Assembly: GCA_903934035.1 (NCBI GenBank) | Contig: CAIZMK010000196.1 | Span: 1-40,623, forward strand | Origin: an uncultured Methylococcaceae bacterium | Lineage (GTDB): Bacteria > Pseudomonadota > Gammaproteobacteria > Methylococcales > Methylomonadaceae | Length of the DNA: 40,623 bases | Direction of reading: 5' to 3' | Shown: positions 29,801-39,957 of the stretch, piece after piece | Position numbering within the stretch: position 1 is the stretch's first letter | How the letters are laid out: every line of letters begins with the position of its first letter | Notes under the pieces: generated by a model | What the model was told of the DNA's origin: nothing | The model's database searches: none | The model's input: the letters and a program-made list of their open reading frames with translations, nothing else | Program-made: the position numbers and the translations under genes

Positions 29801-30553
29801 CTATTTGATGATGCACAACTCATGTTGCAACAAATCATCAAAGAGGAATGGCTAAGTGCCAAAGCAGTTTTTGGCTTCTTTCCTGCCAATAGCGAGACTG
29901 ATGACGTGATCATTTACAGTGATGAGCATCGCCAACAACGTATAGAAACTCTGCATCACTTACGCCAACAAAACATTAAAGCACCAGGACGACCCAATTA
30001 CTGTTTGTCTGATTTTATTGCACCCAAAGATTCAGGAGTAGCCGATTATATCGGTGCTTTTGCGGTTACAACAGGCATTGGAATCGAACAAAAATTACAA
30101 CAATTTGCTGATGATCACGACGATTACAGCGCCATTATGCTAAAAGCCTTGGCTGATAGATTGGCAGAAGCCTTTGCAGAATATTTGCATCTAGTCGTCA
30201 GAAAAGATTATTGGGGCTATGCCATAGATGAGACATTAGATTCTGAGCAATTGATTAATGAAGCCTATAAAGGTATACGTCCTGCCCCAGGCTACCCTGC
30301 CTGCCCAGACCATACTGAAAAAGCTAAATTGTTTGAACTACTTAATGTCACCGAAAACACTGACATAGAACTGACTGAAAGTTATGCCATGTACCCCGCC
30401 TCAGCAGTGAGTGGCTGGTATTTCTCTCATCCTGAATCACAATATTTTAATGTGGGAAAAATAGATAAAGACCAGCTATATGATTACGCCCAACGTAAAG
30501 GTTTAGAGATCGCCGTAGCCGAACGCTGGCTGGCTGCACATTTACACCACTAA
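26870..30553 (+). CDS. metH: Cobalamin-dependent methionine synthase
   Basis: [67 protein letters not shown] (DxHxxG cobalamin motif), [15 protein letters not shown] activation domain. Confidence 0.97.
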   Translation: MNKADLFKQQLSQRILFLDGAMGTMIQSYKLDEKDYRGTRFAHWDTDLKGNNDLLSLTQPDIIKAIHSAYFEAGSDIVETNTFNATSIAMADYRMESLAYEINLESARLAKQAANEYTQKTPQKPRFVAGVLGPTNRTASMSPDVNDPGFRNISFDQLVDAYTEATRGLIDGGADIILIETIFDTLNAKAAIFAVETYFELIGYTLPVMISGTITDASGRTLSGQTVAAFWNSLKHIKPISFGFNCALGAKELRQYIAELSNISDTHVSAHPNAGLPNEFGEYDESPEAMAKEIADWGNNGYLNIIGGCCGTSPAHIKAIVDALQNCIPRTLPEIEKKCRLAGLEPMSIGSETLFVNVGERTNVTGSAAFKRLIIEGNFEEALDVAKQQVENGAQIIDINMDEGMLESKDAMVRFLMLIAAEPDIAKVPIMLDSSKWDILEAGLKCIQGKGIVNSISLKEGEAAFIKHAKLVYRYGAAVIVMAFDEEGQADTQARKVEICQRAYKILTEQVNFPPEDIIFDPNIFAVATGIDEHNNYGLDFIEATREIKRTLPHALISGGVSNVSFSFRGNNPVREAIHAVFLYHAIQAGMSMGIVNAGQLAIYADIPEDLRDAVEAVILNTHDGSGTEKLLELAEKYRGDGTSNEVKKEDLEWRNWTVNKRLEHALIKGITDYIDEDTEQARLEAERPLHVIEGALMDGMNVVGDLFGAGKMFLPQVVKSARVMKKAVAYLMPFMEADKVGGERQTNGKILMATVKGDVHDIGKNIVGVVLQCNNYDVIDLGVMVSAEKILQTARLENVDIIGLSGLITPSLDEMVHVAKEMQRQGFTIPLMIGGATTSRAHTAVKIEPHYQGATVYVTDASRGVGVASNLLSADLKEGFIKSIHAEYEEVRERHKGREAKTKQHSIEDARGNKFIGGTQLIPVKPSFLGIKVLEHFPLETLVKYIDWTPFFQTWEMAGSYPKILDDIVVGVEARKLFDDAQLMLQQIIKEEWLSAKAVFGFFPANSETDDVIIYSDEHRQQRIETLHHLRQQNIKAPGRPNYCLSDFIAPKDSGVADYIGAFAVTTGIGIEQKLQQFADDHDDYSAIMLKALADRLAEAFAEYLHLVVRKDYWGYAIDETLDSEQLINEAYKGIRPAPGYPACPDHTEKAKLFELLNVTENTDIELTESYAMYPASAVSGWYFSHPESQYFNVGKIDKDQLYDYAQRKGLEIAVAERWLAAHLHH

Positions 30554-30609
30554 CGAATAAGATTACTCAAGCGCAACGCGTGGTGGCATTCTTGCGCAGA
30601 ATCGTTATA

Positions 30610-30664
30610 CATGCCGGAAAGGCTTTTATTGCTTGCGCTCGAAAAGTCTTATTCCGGCCTACAG
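30610..30664. repeat. Second copy of the CCGGAA...GCTTGCGCTCGAAAAG palindromic repeat
   Basis: atgccggaaaggcttttattgcttgcgctcgaaaagtcttattccggcctac. Confidence 0.8.
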
Positions 30665-30685
30665 TTAACTATCGCCGCTAGATTG

Positions 30686-30715
30686 CCCCTGTAGGGGCGA
30701 CAAATTCGCCCCGTA
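30686..30715. repeat. Short palindromic element GGGGCGACAAATTCGCCCC
   Basis: gcccctgtaggggcgacaaattcgccccgt; ggggcga/tcgcccc arms. Confidence 0.6.
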
Positions 30716-30809
30716 CATTCGCCTGTTAATACGTGGCGAAGCTGACTTACTCCAATATTTACAATAATCAATGTAATTTGAAATCTAACTTAATAGCAGA
30801 GCCTAATTA

Positions 30810-31064
30810 ATGCAACGCGTATTACTACTTGGCACCTCAGGTTGCCATCTTTGCGAACTAGCCGAACAAATAGTCAATGACTGCTTAAGCACTAACAAAG
30901 CATGTTTAATTGAATTGATAGATATTGCCGAACAAGAACAATGGCAAGCGCAGTTTGCCTTACTTATTCCCGCTTTATATCATCCAGAAAGCCAAAAACA
31001 ACTAGGCTGGCCGTTTGATGCTGAGCAAGTTAATGTATTTTTTAATGAATTAAGCCCTAGCTAA
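30810..31064 (+). CDS. Glutaredoxin-like protein (DUF836 type)
   Basis: VLLLGTSGCHLCELAEQIV ... LIDIAEQEQWQAQFALLIPALYHPESQKQLGWPFD. Confidence 0.8.
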   Translation: MQRVLLLGTSGCHLCELAEQIVNDCLSTNKACLIELIDIAEQEQWQAQFALLIPALYHPESQKQLGWPFDAEQVNVFFNELSPS

Positions 31065-31161
31065 AGCGATTAGGCATTGAAGAATAAACTAAACAGAGCC
31101 TTTCTGGGCATCTAGTATTGATGTGTTACGGCTAACCATAAACTTGCGAAAAATAAGCGTA

Positions 31162-31190
31162 GATCGGGTTAGCGTTAGCGTAACCCGACG
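31162..31190. repeat. CGGGTTAGCGNTAGCGTAACCCG palindromic repeat
   Basis: gatcgggttagcgttagcgtaacccgacg; same core as the outer shell of the nested repeat at 15912-16134. Confidence 0.8.
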
Positions 31191-31207
31191 TTCGTTCTTA
31201 TACTAAC

Positions 31208-33019
31208 TTAGCTCTTAGCCGATCTTTTACGCTCGTTTTCAGTTAATAACTTCTTACGTAAACGTATTGATTTTGGCGTTACTTCTACCAACTCATCTTC
31301 AGCAATAAATTCTAAAGCTTGCTCTAAAGTCATTTTTTGTATGCGAGCTAATGTCAAAGTATCATCAGTACCTGAGGCACGAATATTTGTTAATTGCTTT
31401 GCTTTACAAGGGTTGACACAAAGATCATTACTACGTGAATGCAAGCCAACTAACATACCTTCATACACTTCATCACCATTGACTAATAATAAGTCACCGC
31501 GCTCTTGTAAAGGATGTAACGAATAAGTAACAGCTTTACCAGCTACCATAGAAATCATTACACCACGCAATCTACTACCTACATCACCCACTTTCATAGG
31601 ACCGTAATGATCAAAAACGTGATAAAGCAAGCCAGATCCTGAAGTCGCGGTCATAAATTCAGTTTGAAAACCAATTAAACCTCGCGATGGCATCATATAT
31701 TCTAAACGAATACGACCTTTACCATCTGGAACCATATTAGTTAAATCACCTTTACGCTCACCTAGTTTCTCCATGATGCTACCTTGGTGTTCTTCTTCAA
31801 CCTCAATAGTCACCATTTCAAATGGTTCGCACTTCTTCCCATCAATTTCCTTAAGAATTACTTCTGGGCGAGATACGCCCATTTCGAAGCCTTCGCGACG
31901 CATATTTTCAATTAATACTGATAGATGCAATTCGCCACGACCAGAAACTTTAAATTTATCTGGGTCAGCAGTATCTTCAACTCTTAATGCTACGTTATGT
32001 TGCAATTCTTTATCTAAACGATCACGAATTTGTCTAGTTGTAACAAATTTACCTTCTTTACCAGCAAATGGTGAGTTATTTACTTGAAAAGTCATACTCA
32101 CAGTCGGCTCATCGACTGATAAAGGTGTCATCGCTTCTACGTTATCAGGATGACAAAGCGTGTCCGAAATTTCTAACTTTTCAATACCAGCAAAAGCAAT
32201 AATGTCACCGGCACGTGCGTCAGCAACTTCTACACGCTCTAAACCATGGAAACCATAAATTTGCAGCATACGTCCTTTACGCTCAACACCTTCACGATTA
32301 ATAATCGTAATCGGTTGATTCGGTTTAATGCTACCGCGTTGAATACGACCAATACCAATAATACCCACATAAGTATTGTAATCAAGACTAGAAACTTGCA
32401 TTTGAAAAGGACCATCGATATCAACAGGTGGTGGACTTACCTTTGAAACAATAGTTTCAAATAAAGGAGTCATGTCGCCACCCGTAATAGTGTGCTCTAA
32501 TCCAGCATAACCATTGATAGCTGAGGCATAAACGATAGGAAAATCTAATTGCTCATCAGTAGCGCCTAAACGGTCAAACAAATCAAAGGTTTGATCAACA
32601 ACCCAATCAGGACGTGCGCCTGGACGGTCAATTTTATTAATAACAACGATCGGTTTTAAACCTAAAGCAAAAGCTTTTTGAGTTACAAAACGAGTTTGTG
32701 GCATAGGTCCATCAACGGCATCAACCAGCAACAATACTGAATCTACCATCGATAATACTCGCTCAACTTCACCACCAAAATCAGCATGGCCTGGGGTGTC
32801 AACGATATTGATGTGGTAGCCGTTCCAATCTAAAGCCGTATTTTTTGCAAGAATGGTGATACCACGCTCTTTTTCGATATCGTTAGAGTCCATAATGCGT
32901 TCGGTAACTTTTGCATGTGAAGCAAAGGTACCTGATTGTTGCAATAACTTATCAACTAATGTCGTCTTACCATGGTCAACGTGGGCAATAATGGCGATAT
33001 TTCTTAATTTTTCGATCAC
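31208..33019 (-). CDS. typA: Ribosome-binding GTPase TypA/BipA
   Basis: [75 protein letters not shown]. Confidence 0.97.
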   Translation of the reverse strand: MIEKLRNIAIIAHVDHGKTTLVDKLLQQSGTFASHAKVTERIMDSNDIEKERGITILAKNTALDWNGYHINIVDTPGHADFGGEVERVLSMVDSVLLLVDAVDGPMPQTRFVTQKAFALGLKPIVVINKIDRPGARPDWVVDQTFDLFDRLGATDEQLDFPIVYASAINGYAGLEHTITGGDMTPLFETIVSKVSPPPVDIDGPFQMQVSSLDYNTYVGIIGIGRIQRGSIKPNQPITIINREGVERKGRMLQIYGFHGLERVEVADARAGDIIAFAGIEKLEISDTLCHPDNVEAMTPLSVDEPTVSMTFQVNNSPFAGKEGKFVTTRQIRDRLDKELQHNVALRVEDTADPDKFKVSGRGELHLSVLIENMRREGFEMGVSRPEVILKEIDGKKCEPFEMVTIEVEEEHQGSIMEKLGERKGDLTNMVPDGKGRIRLEYMMPSRGLIGFQTEFMTATSGSGLLYHVFDHYGPMKVGDVGSRLRGVMISMVAGKAVTYSLHPLQERGDLLLVNGDEVYEGMLVGLHSRSNDLCVNPCKAKQLTNIRASGTDDTLTLARIQKMTLEQALEFIAEDELVEVTPKSIRLRKKLLTENERKRSAKS

Positions 33020-33053
33020 TTTTTTGTACTCTAAGGGGTTTATAAATAAGTAT

Positions 33054-33077
33054 AAGGCGCTAAATAGCGCCTTTTAA
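33054..33077 (-). terminator. Hairpin terminator downstream of the rhodanese gene
   Basis: aaggcgctaaatagcgccttttaa. Confidence 0.6.
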
Positions 33078-33125
33078 AACGAGTAAGATGCTTAATTCAT
33101 CTTACCTAGGTAATTAATGATTTAA

Positions 33126-33518
33126 TTAACCTTGTCGCCAAGGCAAGCCATCATGACGCCAGCCGGCTATTTGACCACGATGCTGTTGTTGATCTAAAGG
33201 TCCTTCAAAGCCATCGACAATATTAATCAAATCAGTAAAACCAGCGGCCTGCAGTGCCATAGCGGCTTCTAAGGAACGCTGTCCACTGCGGCATAACAAC
33301 AAAACAGGCGCTGTTTTATCAAGTTGATGTTTTTCAACTTCAGATACAAAATCAGTATTAATCTGCCAATCAGGGGCTTCTTTCCAAGCTATATGAATAG
33401 CGCCGGGTGGATGCCCTACAAAAACGTGCTCCATTTTTGTACGCACATCAACTAAGACTGCATTGCTATGTTCTTGCCATAAAGTCCACGTTTGCTGTGG
33501 ATTTAAATTTTTAATCAT
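33126..33518 (-). CDS. Rhodanese-like domain protein
   Basis: AVLVDVRTKMEHVFVGHPPGAIHIAW, VLLLCRSGQRSLEAAMALQAAGF. Confidence 0.9.
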   Translation of the reverse strand: MIKNLNPQQTWTLWQEHSNAVLVDVRTKMEHVFVGHPPGAIHIAWKEAPDWQINTDFVSEVEKHQLDKTAPVLLLCRSGQRSLEAAMALQAAGFTDLINIVDGFEGPLDQQQHRGQIAGWRHDGLPWRQG

Positions 33519-33535
33519 GCTGTTAACTCATTACT

Positions 33536-34108
33536 CTATTTCTGACCGATAAATTGAGCTTCATTTCTTAGCCCTTGTGATGTATTGCCAATTAAAGCAT
33601 TATCTCTGTAAAACACTAGCTTTAACTTAGCAAACATTGAACATAACTCATGAGCAGCCAACAAATAATCTGGATTATTAGGGCCGACTTGATTAGTTTT
33701 TTCTCGATTAAAGGTTTGATAAAAAAGCAAACCATTAGGTTTAATTGCTCCTATTATCGCATCACTTAGAGTCCGGTCAAGAAATCGACTGACAACGATG
33801 ACATCAAAGCGATATTTAGCGAAGCTTTCGACCTGTATATTTTCTTGGCAAGCATTGATATTTAGCCTTTGCGTAGCTGCAATGACTTTTAATTTATCAA
33901 TAGCCACATTTGAAATATCCCAGGCAGTCACCGCCAAACCTTGCTGCGCTAAAAAGACTGAATTAGCACCCAAACCACACGCCAAATCCAAAGCGCTTCC
34001 AGAACTTGGTAACAAAAAACTATTTTCCGTTAATACTTTGGCAGCTTTATAATCAGCAACATCAGCCTGATTATAAAGCAAATTCCATTTATTTATTAGC
34101 GCATTCAT
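33536..34108 (-). CDS. Class I SAM-dependent methyltransferase (TehB-like)
   Basis: ALDLACGLGANSVFLAQQGLAVTAWDIS (motif I/post I), FDVIVVSRFLDR. Confidence 0.85.
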   Translation of the reverse strand: MNALINKWNLLYNQADVADYKAAKVLTENSFLLPSSGSALDLACGLGANSVFLAQQGLAVTAWDISNVAIDKLKVIAATQRLNINACQENIQVESFAKYRFDVIVVSRFLDRTLSDAIIGAIKPNGLLFYQTFNREKTNQVGPNNPDYLLAAHELCSMFAKLKLVFYRDNALIGNTSQGLRNEAQFIGQK

Positions 34109-35016
34109 TATTCAGAGCCTGGCATACTCACTCGACCTTGTAACCACACTTGCAAAAAATCCATAAAACTTTTTACTTTAGCCGATAAATACTTTCTATG
34201 AGGATAAACAGCATGAATATCTAAAGGAGGTAGAGGATAGTCTTCCAAAACCACTTGCAGTGTGCCATTTTCTATATCCTTACCTACGATATAAGTCGGC
34301 AACATCACTAAACCTAAGCCATTAAGTGCTGCAATACGAATGGGATGCGCGGCATTAGCTTGCATTCTTCCTGTGACTTGCACCGTTTTAAATCCTGAAC
34401 CATTTTTAAATTGCCATTTATTACGCGGGGATACCGCCCAATTAATTAAACAACTATGATTTGCTAAATCTTCTGGGGTGTAAGGCACACCCTCACGTTG
34501 CAAATATTCTGGCGAGGCACAGATGACTAAAGATGAACTCGCTAATCTACGCGCCACCATACTGGTATCATCTAAATCACCTAACACAATCGCAAGATCA
34601 ATACCTTCATCAATTAAATCACCAGGACTGCCTTGTACAACCATTTCTATGGTCAAATCTTGATATATCTTTAAAAATTCAGCAACCGCCCGGGCAATAT
34701 GAGTTGCGCCTATCGCTGGCGGCGCACTAATTTTTAATAATCCTCTGGGTTCGGTTTGCAAATGCGTAACCGCAGCCTCCATTTCATCGACATCTAGCAA
34801 CACTTGCTGACAACGTTCTAAATAAGAGATGCCCACATCCGTTAAACTTAAACTGCGTGTGGTACGATTAATTAAGCGCGTACCCAAACTTCCTTCAAGC
34901 TGCATAATATGTTTAGTGGCCATCGCTCTAGAAATACCCAATTCACGCGCGCCTCCTGCAAAGCTTCCGGCTTTGGCGACTCGAACAAAAACGGTCATAC
35001 TGGTTAATTTATCCAC
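34108..35016 (-). CDS. LysR-family transcriptional regulator
   Basis: MDKLTSMTVFVRVAKAGSFAGGARELGISRAMATKHIMQLEGSLGTRLINRTTRSLSLTDVG HTH, C-terminal effector domain. Confidence 0.95.
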   Translation of the reverse strand: MDKLTSMTVFVRVAKAGSFAGGARELGISRAMATKHIMQLEGSLGTRLINRTTRSLSLTDVGISYLERCQQVLLDVDEMEAAVTHLQTEPRGLLKISAPPAIGATHIARAVAEFLKIYQDLTIEMVVQGSPGDLIDEGIDLAIVLGDLDDTSMVARRLASSSLVICASPEYLQREGVPYTPEDLANHSCLINWAVSPRNKWQFKNGSGFKTVQVTGRMQANAAHPIRIAALNGLGLVMLPTYIVGKDIENGTLQVVLEDYPLPPLDIHAVYPHRKYLSAKVKSFMDFLQVWLQGRVSMPGSE

Positions 35017-35422
35017 CGCGCCCTCTCATAGCAATTGATGCACTTAGCATTAGCACAAGTACCTATTGTTTAAATTAATAAATGATTGAAGCTATAAAAA
35101 TAGATAACTACCTGCAACTACAGTCACTGGCTGTGATTAAAAATACTTGGAATTAATAATAAATCAATATTTTATAGAATGACATCCTAAAGCTCTCAAT
35201 ATGCCTACTTTCACTCGCAATTTTAATCACCCCCAAAGCCATCTATGATTAAGAAACTCTTGACATGAATCATTATATCTTAAAAAGAAACAATCCATTC
35301 ATTGTTATGCATATTGTGCTTAATACATATCTGCCTATAATACAAACCAAGTCATACAGCAACGCAAAACTTAAAGCAACAACTAACGTTGAAAGTTTCT
35401 TTACTTTAACAGGATTTATCTC

Positions 35423-35575
35423 ATGAACTATTTAAACAAATATATGATCCTTGCTTTACTATTTATTGCTGGTATCGGAAGCTTCATCTCCGGACAATTT
35501 ATTATTTCTACCGTGTTATTTGCTGGCGCCGCTATTTATAGCAACATCGCAACACGCGCAACCCTGAACAGCTAA
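35423..35575 (+). CDS. Small hydrophobic membrane protein (50 aa), function unknown
   Basis: MNYLNKYMILALLFIAGIGSFISGQFIISTVLFAGAAIYSNIATRATLNS*, acagga upstream; terminator at 35651-35687. Not in the ORF track. Confidence 0.65.
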   Translation: MNYLNKYMILALLFIAGIGSFISGQFIISTVLFAGAAIYSNIATRATLNS

Positions 35576-35650
35576 GTGCTAAAAAGTTAACTACCTCCTG
35601 GTGTTATGCCTCCAAGCAGTTTCTCCTCATAATGTTCTGCTTGAACTTTT

Positions 35651-35687
35651 ACCTCCCTTTACGTCAGTGTACTGGGAGGTTTTTTTT
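35651..35687 (+). terminator. Rho-independent terminator
   Basis: acctccc ... gggaggtttttttt. Confidence 0.85.
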
Positions 35688-35861
35688 GCCTAAAATAAGG
35701 GCTAGTAACTTAATGACGGGGCTATTTCGAGTCAACCGTTCATTTATAAACAGGACTATCCTGAACCTAGGCAAAAGGCTAAGCCTAAGAGACTAGCTTT
35801 CGCCCTTCGCCTGTACTTAGGAAAAACCTTATCTAAAAGCAAACAATAAAGCCAAACAGCC

Positions 35862-37817
35862 CTATTTTAAATTGGCAGTCCGCGTCCATAACACATCATT
35901 AATACCACACTGCGGTACAAATCCTGACACGGCTTGAGTCAACACTTGTCTAATAAGCTCAAAATTATCATCTAGGCTGGCCAACTCCAATTGTTGCAAC
36001 ATTTTCTCCAAATCTGGCCAAGCAATCACTTGCTCCTGGGCCCGCATAATTCTAGGATGAGTAGTTTCTGAAACCTCATCACCAATAAGTAACTCTTCGT
36101 AAAGCTTTTCACCTGATCTCAAACCAGTATAAATAATTTCTATCTCACCGTTTGGATGCGCTTCATCTTTTATTTCTAAACCACTTAAATGAATCATACG
36201 TTTTGCTAAATCAACGATACGTATAGGTTCACCCATATCTAATACCAAAACGTCACCACCCTGCCCTAAAGCACCCGCCTGAATAACTAACTGCGCAGCT
36301 TCGGGAATAGTCATAAAATAACGAATAATACGTTCATCAGTGACCGTAACAGGACCACCTCTAGCAATCTGCTCTCTGAATAAAGGTACGACAGAACCCG
36401 ATGAGCCTAAGACATTACCAAAACGCACCATGGTAAAGCGCGTTTGATGCTCACTACCAAAACCCGCACTCAAAGCTTGCAAAATTAATTCTGCAAAGCG
36501 TTTAGTGGCTCCCATAGTATTAGTCGGTCTGACCGCCTTATCAGTTGATATTAAAACAAACAATTCAACATTAGCTTTAATAGCGGCTTGCGCGACATAT
36601 AAAGTCCCAAAGATATTATTCCTAATCGCCTCACCGGGATTTTTTTCTACCATGGGGACATGCTTATACGCCGCCGCATGATAAAGAGTTTGAACTTTAA
36701 AAACAGTGCACACATTTTCTACACGCCTAGCATCAGCAACAGAACCTAGTACCGTAATAATTTCGACAGATGCAAATTGAGGCTTACGGCTTAACAAATG
36801 CTGCAGCTCTTTTTCTATGGCATACAGGGCAAATTCACTCAACTCAAAAAGAATCAACATACGTGGTTGTAACTGCACAATTTGCCGACAAAGTTCCGAC
36901 CCAATAGACCCACCCGCTCCAGTAACCATCACTATCTTTTCGGTGATCGCTGCCGCCAATAAAGATTGATCAGGGGCAACGGGATGCCGTCCTAAAAGAT
37001 CAGCAATATCGACTTCCTGCAAAGCATCAACGGTGATTTTACCTTGAGCAATATCAGATAAGCCCGGCATAGACATGACGTGCACGGCATAAGGCTCAAG
37101 CAATTTTATTAAATCACTAATATGCGATCGTTTGGCTGAAGGCATCGCCAACAGCACATCAGTAATTTGATAGCGCTCTATTAAATAACTTAAGGCATTA
37201 AAAGGATAAATACGTAAACCGTTGATCTTACTTTTATGCAATAAACCATCATCATCTATAAAAGCAACTGGACGAAATTCCCGACCATGCTCTAAAGCGG
37301 AAGCCAACTGCACGCCGGCACTACCCGCGCCATAAATCAGCACATTTTTTTTACGGACATCACTAGTGTCGCGTAACCCACCTAAACGAAAATAAGTTTC
37401 GCCCAACCACCAACGCGCAAAAAATCGACTACTACCCACCAGCAACATGACCAGCAACCAATTTAATGGCGAAACAGTACGAGGAATAACCTTAATACCT
37501 GATTCATACAAGACAAAGGCAAAGACTAAGGCATATATAGTCGTCGCCTGCATAATAGTCCATAAGGCGCGTATTTCTATATAACGAATGATAGCTCGAT
37601 ACAAACCTAATCTAAGAAAAACAGGTACTGCAATGACCGGTGCTACCGCAAACAAATACCATTCATCACCTTTAGGCATATAAAGCTCGCCCCAACGCAA
37701 AGAAAACGCTGACCATAAAGCGAACAATACAAAAAACACATCGGTACTAATTAAAATAAAAGCCTTATTACGCCGTTTAAGACCAATAAACCAAGAGGCT
37801 AAAATAGCTTGCTTCAT
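35862..37817 (-). CDS. Membrane-anchored nucleoside-diphosphate-sugar epimerase/4,6-dehydratase (FlaA1/WbpM family)
   Basis: N-terminal TMs, VLIYGAGSAGVQL, VMVTGAGGSIGSELCRQIV, AAAYKHVPMVEKNPGEAIRNNIFGT, STDKAVRPTNTMGATKR. Confidence 0.93.
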   Translation of the reverse strand: MKQAILASWFIGLKRRNKAFILISTDVFFVLFALWSAFSLRWGELYMPKGDEWYLFAVAPVIAVPVFLRLGLYRAIIRYIEIRALWTIMQATTIYALVFAFVLYESGIKVIPRTVSPLNWLLVMLLVGSSRFFARWWLGETYFRLGGLRDTSDVRKKNVLIYGAGSAGVQLASALEHGREFRPVAFIDDDGLLHKSKINGLRIYPFNALSYLIERYQITDVLLAMPSAKRSHISDLIKLLEPYAVHVMSMPGLSDIAQGKITVDALQEVDIADLLGRHPVAPDQSLLAAAITEKIVMVTGAGGSIGSELCRQIVQLQPRMLILFELSEFALYAIEKELQHLLSRKPQFASVEIITVLGSVADARRVENVCTVFKVQTLYHAAAYKHVPMVEKNPGEAIRNNIFGTLYVAQAAIKANVELFVLISTDKAVRPTNTMGATKRFAELILQALSAGFGSEHQTRFTMVRFGNVLGSSGSVVPLFREQIARGGPVTVTDERIIRYFMTIPEAAQLVIQAGALGQGGDVLVLDMGEPIRIVDLAKRMIHLSGLEIKDEAHPNGEIEIIYTGLRSGEKLYEELLIGDEVSETTHPRIMRAQEQVIAWPDLEKMLQQLELASLDDNFELIRQVLTQAVSGFVPQCGINDVLWTRTANLK

Positions 37818-38851
37818 ACAGATTCTCTTTGACCCGCGCGAAAAACAATGGCCAGCACTATTAAGGGCAGATAAGCCAATAGTAAAGCAAAGCCCGCATT
37901 AATTTGATTCAAAGCCACGCCCAACGCCAAGGGCAATAACCAAACTAAATTAATAACCGCAACGGTTAAAGTGACTTTCTTATGAGAACCATAAAATCTA
38001 GCGGCATATTGATAAGCATGACTGCAATGCGCCTGATAGACTTTTTCGCCTCTTAATAAACGCCTAAATAAAGTCCAAGTCGCATCAGTGATAAAAACCG
38101 CTAATAAAATCAGCCAGCTCCATAAGAACAAAGGATTAACCCACGCTGCCTGAATAGACAGCAAACCTAATACAATACCTAAAAAACCACTGCCCGCATC
38201 ACCCATAAAAATCTTAGCAGGTGGAAAATTCCACACTAAAAAGCCAACAACAGTCATCGTCAACAATACCGGCACCCCCCATAATGTATTAGCCTCAGCT
38301 TGGATGGCATATAAAAGAGCAGCGCCTACGCTAACCGTAATCGCCTCAATACTGGCAATTCCATCAATACCATCCATAAAGTTATAAAGGTTCAGCAACC
38401 ATACTAAATACAGAGCCGCTAAGAGTTGACCTATCCAGCCCAAATCTAAAGTAAGTATAGATAAACCTAGAACAGGCAAGATGATGGTCGGCAAACCACC
38501 TAAACAATAAAGCCCCCAGGCGGCAGCACAAAAATGCACCAACAAACGCCAACGCGCGGCAATATGACCATGATCATCTAAAAAGCCAGTGATAGCTACG
38601 ATCGCACCAGCACCTAATAGTGCCCATAACACAGACCCTGCAAGCAGATCTAAACCAAAGAGTGCAAGCAAACCCAACAAAAATACGATGACTATCGATA
38701 AGCCACCGCCTCTAGGGGTAGGCAATTTATGTGAACTACGCGCATTAGGAATATCTATCAAACTTGCGGCCAAGGCATAACGACGCAGCCAGCCTGTCAA
38801 CAAACCACTTAACAGCATAGCCAAAATACATAAGCTTACTAACATTAACAT
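37814..38851 (-). CDS. MraY/WecA-family undecaprenyl-phosphate glycosyl-1-phosphate transferase (WbpL-like)
   Basis: IPNARSSHKLPTPRGGGLSIV, NLYNFMDGIDGIASIEA, FPPAKIFMGDAGSGFLG, multiple TMs. Confidence 0.93.
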   Translation of the reverse strand: MLMLVSLCILAMLLSGLLTGWLRRYALAASLIDIPNARSSHKLPTPRGGGLSIVIVFLLGLLALFGLDLLAGSVLWALLGAGAIVAITGFLDDHGHIAARWRLLVHFCAAAWGLYCLGGLPTIILPVLGLSILTLDLGWIGQLLAALYLVWLLNLYNFMDGIDGIASIEAITVSVGAALLYAIQAEANTLWGVPVLLTMTVVGFLVWNFPPAKIFMGDAGSGFLGIVLGLLSIQAAWVNPLFLWSWLILLAVFITDATWTLFRRLLRGEKVYQAHCSHAYQYAARFYGSHKKVTLTVAVINLVWLLPLALGVALNQINAGFALLLAYLPLIVLAIVFRAGQRESV

Positions 38852-39828
38852 GACCGATTATTCCTGTAAGCAATCGCAACTTTATCTAAAGCCTCTCGCA
38901 CTGAGAGCGGCGGCTGCCAGCCCAATAATTCCCGAGCCTTAGAACTATCGACTTGCAAAGAACCACACAGACGTTCCGCCATCGCGTGCTTGCCTAATAA
39001 TTTAGCAGCTATCATGATTAAAGGCTCTGGCAACTTGAATAAACGAGCCGGTTTACCGAGTGCTGAGCCCATGGCAATTAACAACTCAGGTGTAGACATA
39101 TCGACACCATCCGAAGCTAAAAATATTTGATTAGCGGCTGCCGGATGGGTAATACAGAGCTGTATTAAATTAATTAAATTATCTAAAGCTAATAAACTAC
39201 GCTGATTTTGAATACTACCTAATGGCAATACCAGACCTATATCCAAGCAGCGCATCATAGCTTTAAAGTTTGCCTTAACGCCTGGACCATAAATTAACAC
39301 AGGGCGAATAATCACAAGTTCTAAGCCTGTCTCTTTAGCCAATTGCTGCAAGGCCAGCTCGGCTTCATATTTAGAAATTCCATAAGCATCTAAGGGAGCT
39401 GGCACGTCACCTTCTCGATAAGGATGACCTAAGCTCGTAGCTTCACCATTGACTTTAATTGAGCTGATAAAGATAAAACGTTTGACTCCTGCCTGAACGG
39501 CTTGTCTAGCTAGATTTAAAGTCCCTTCAACATTGACTTGACGATAGGCCGACAAAGCATCTGCGACTGTTTCGTTCATAACATGTACTCGAGCAGCCAA
39601 ATGAATCACCACAGCAACATCAACTAGCGCCTCTGCCCAAAGCGTATCGCTATTAATGTCACCTACCGATATTGTTTGCTGGCCATCATTTGTTTGAAAG
39701 TTACCACGTAGTGGAGCGCGTACCTGATAACCTTGTTTTGTTAAGGCAAAGCTTAACGGCTGACCTACAAAACCCTGAGCGCCCGTAACAAGTATGATTC
39801 CTGCCATTAAGTTACCTGATTTTTGCAA
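38845..39828 (-). CDS. NAD-dependent sugar epimerase/dehydratase (WbpK/GalE-like SDR)
   Basis: ILVTGAQGFVGQPLSFAL, VVIHLAARVHVM, IFISSIKVNGE, YGISKYEAE. Confidence 0.92.
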   Translation of the reverse strand: MQKSGNLMAGIILVTGAQGFVGQPLSFALTKQGYQVRAPLRGNFQTNDGQQTISVGDINSDTLWAEALVDVAVVIHLAARVHVMNETVADALSAYRQVNVEGTLNLARQAVQAGVKRFIFISSIKVNGEATSLGHPYREGDVPAPLDAYGISKYEAELALQQLAKETGLELVIIRPVLIYGPGVKANFKAMMRCLDIGLVLPLGSIQNQRSLLALDNLINLIQLCITHPAAANQIFLASDGVDMSTPELLIAMGSALGKPARLFKLPEPLIMIAAKLLGKHAMAERLCGSLQVDSSKARELLGWQPPLSVREALDKVAIAYRNNRSC

Positions 39829-39957
39829 TGCTACAACTCACTGTTTATTGAAATAATCTAGCTTTGCAGCAGAGTATACCATATCAAGTTACTGACCCAA
39901 TGTTGAGCGATCACATTACTGAACTTTATGCCGTTACTCAATCATGATTACTCCTAA

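Noticed and set aside
32246-32446. Plus-strand ORF rich in Thr/Asn inside typA
   Set aside because: Antisense to the highly conserved GTPase gene.
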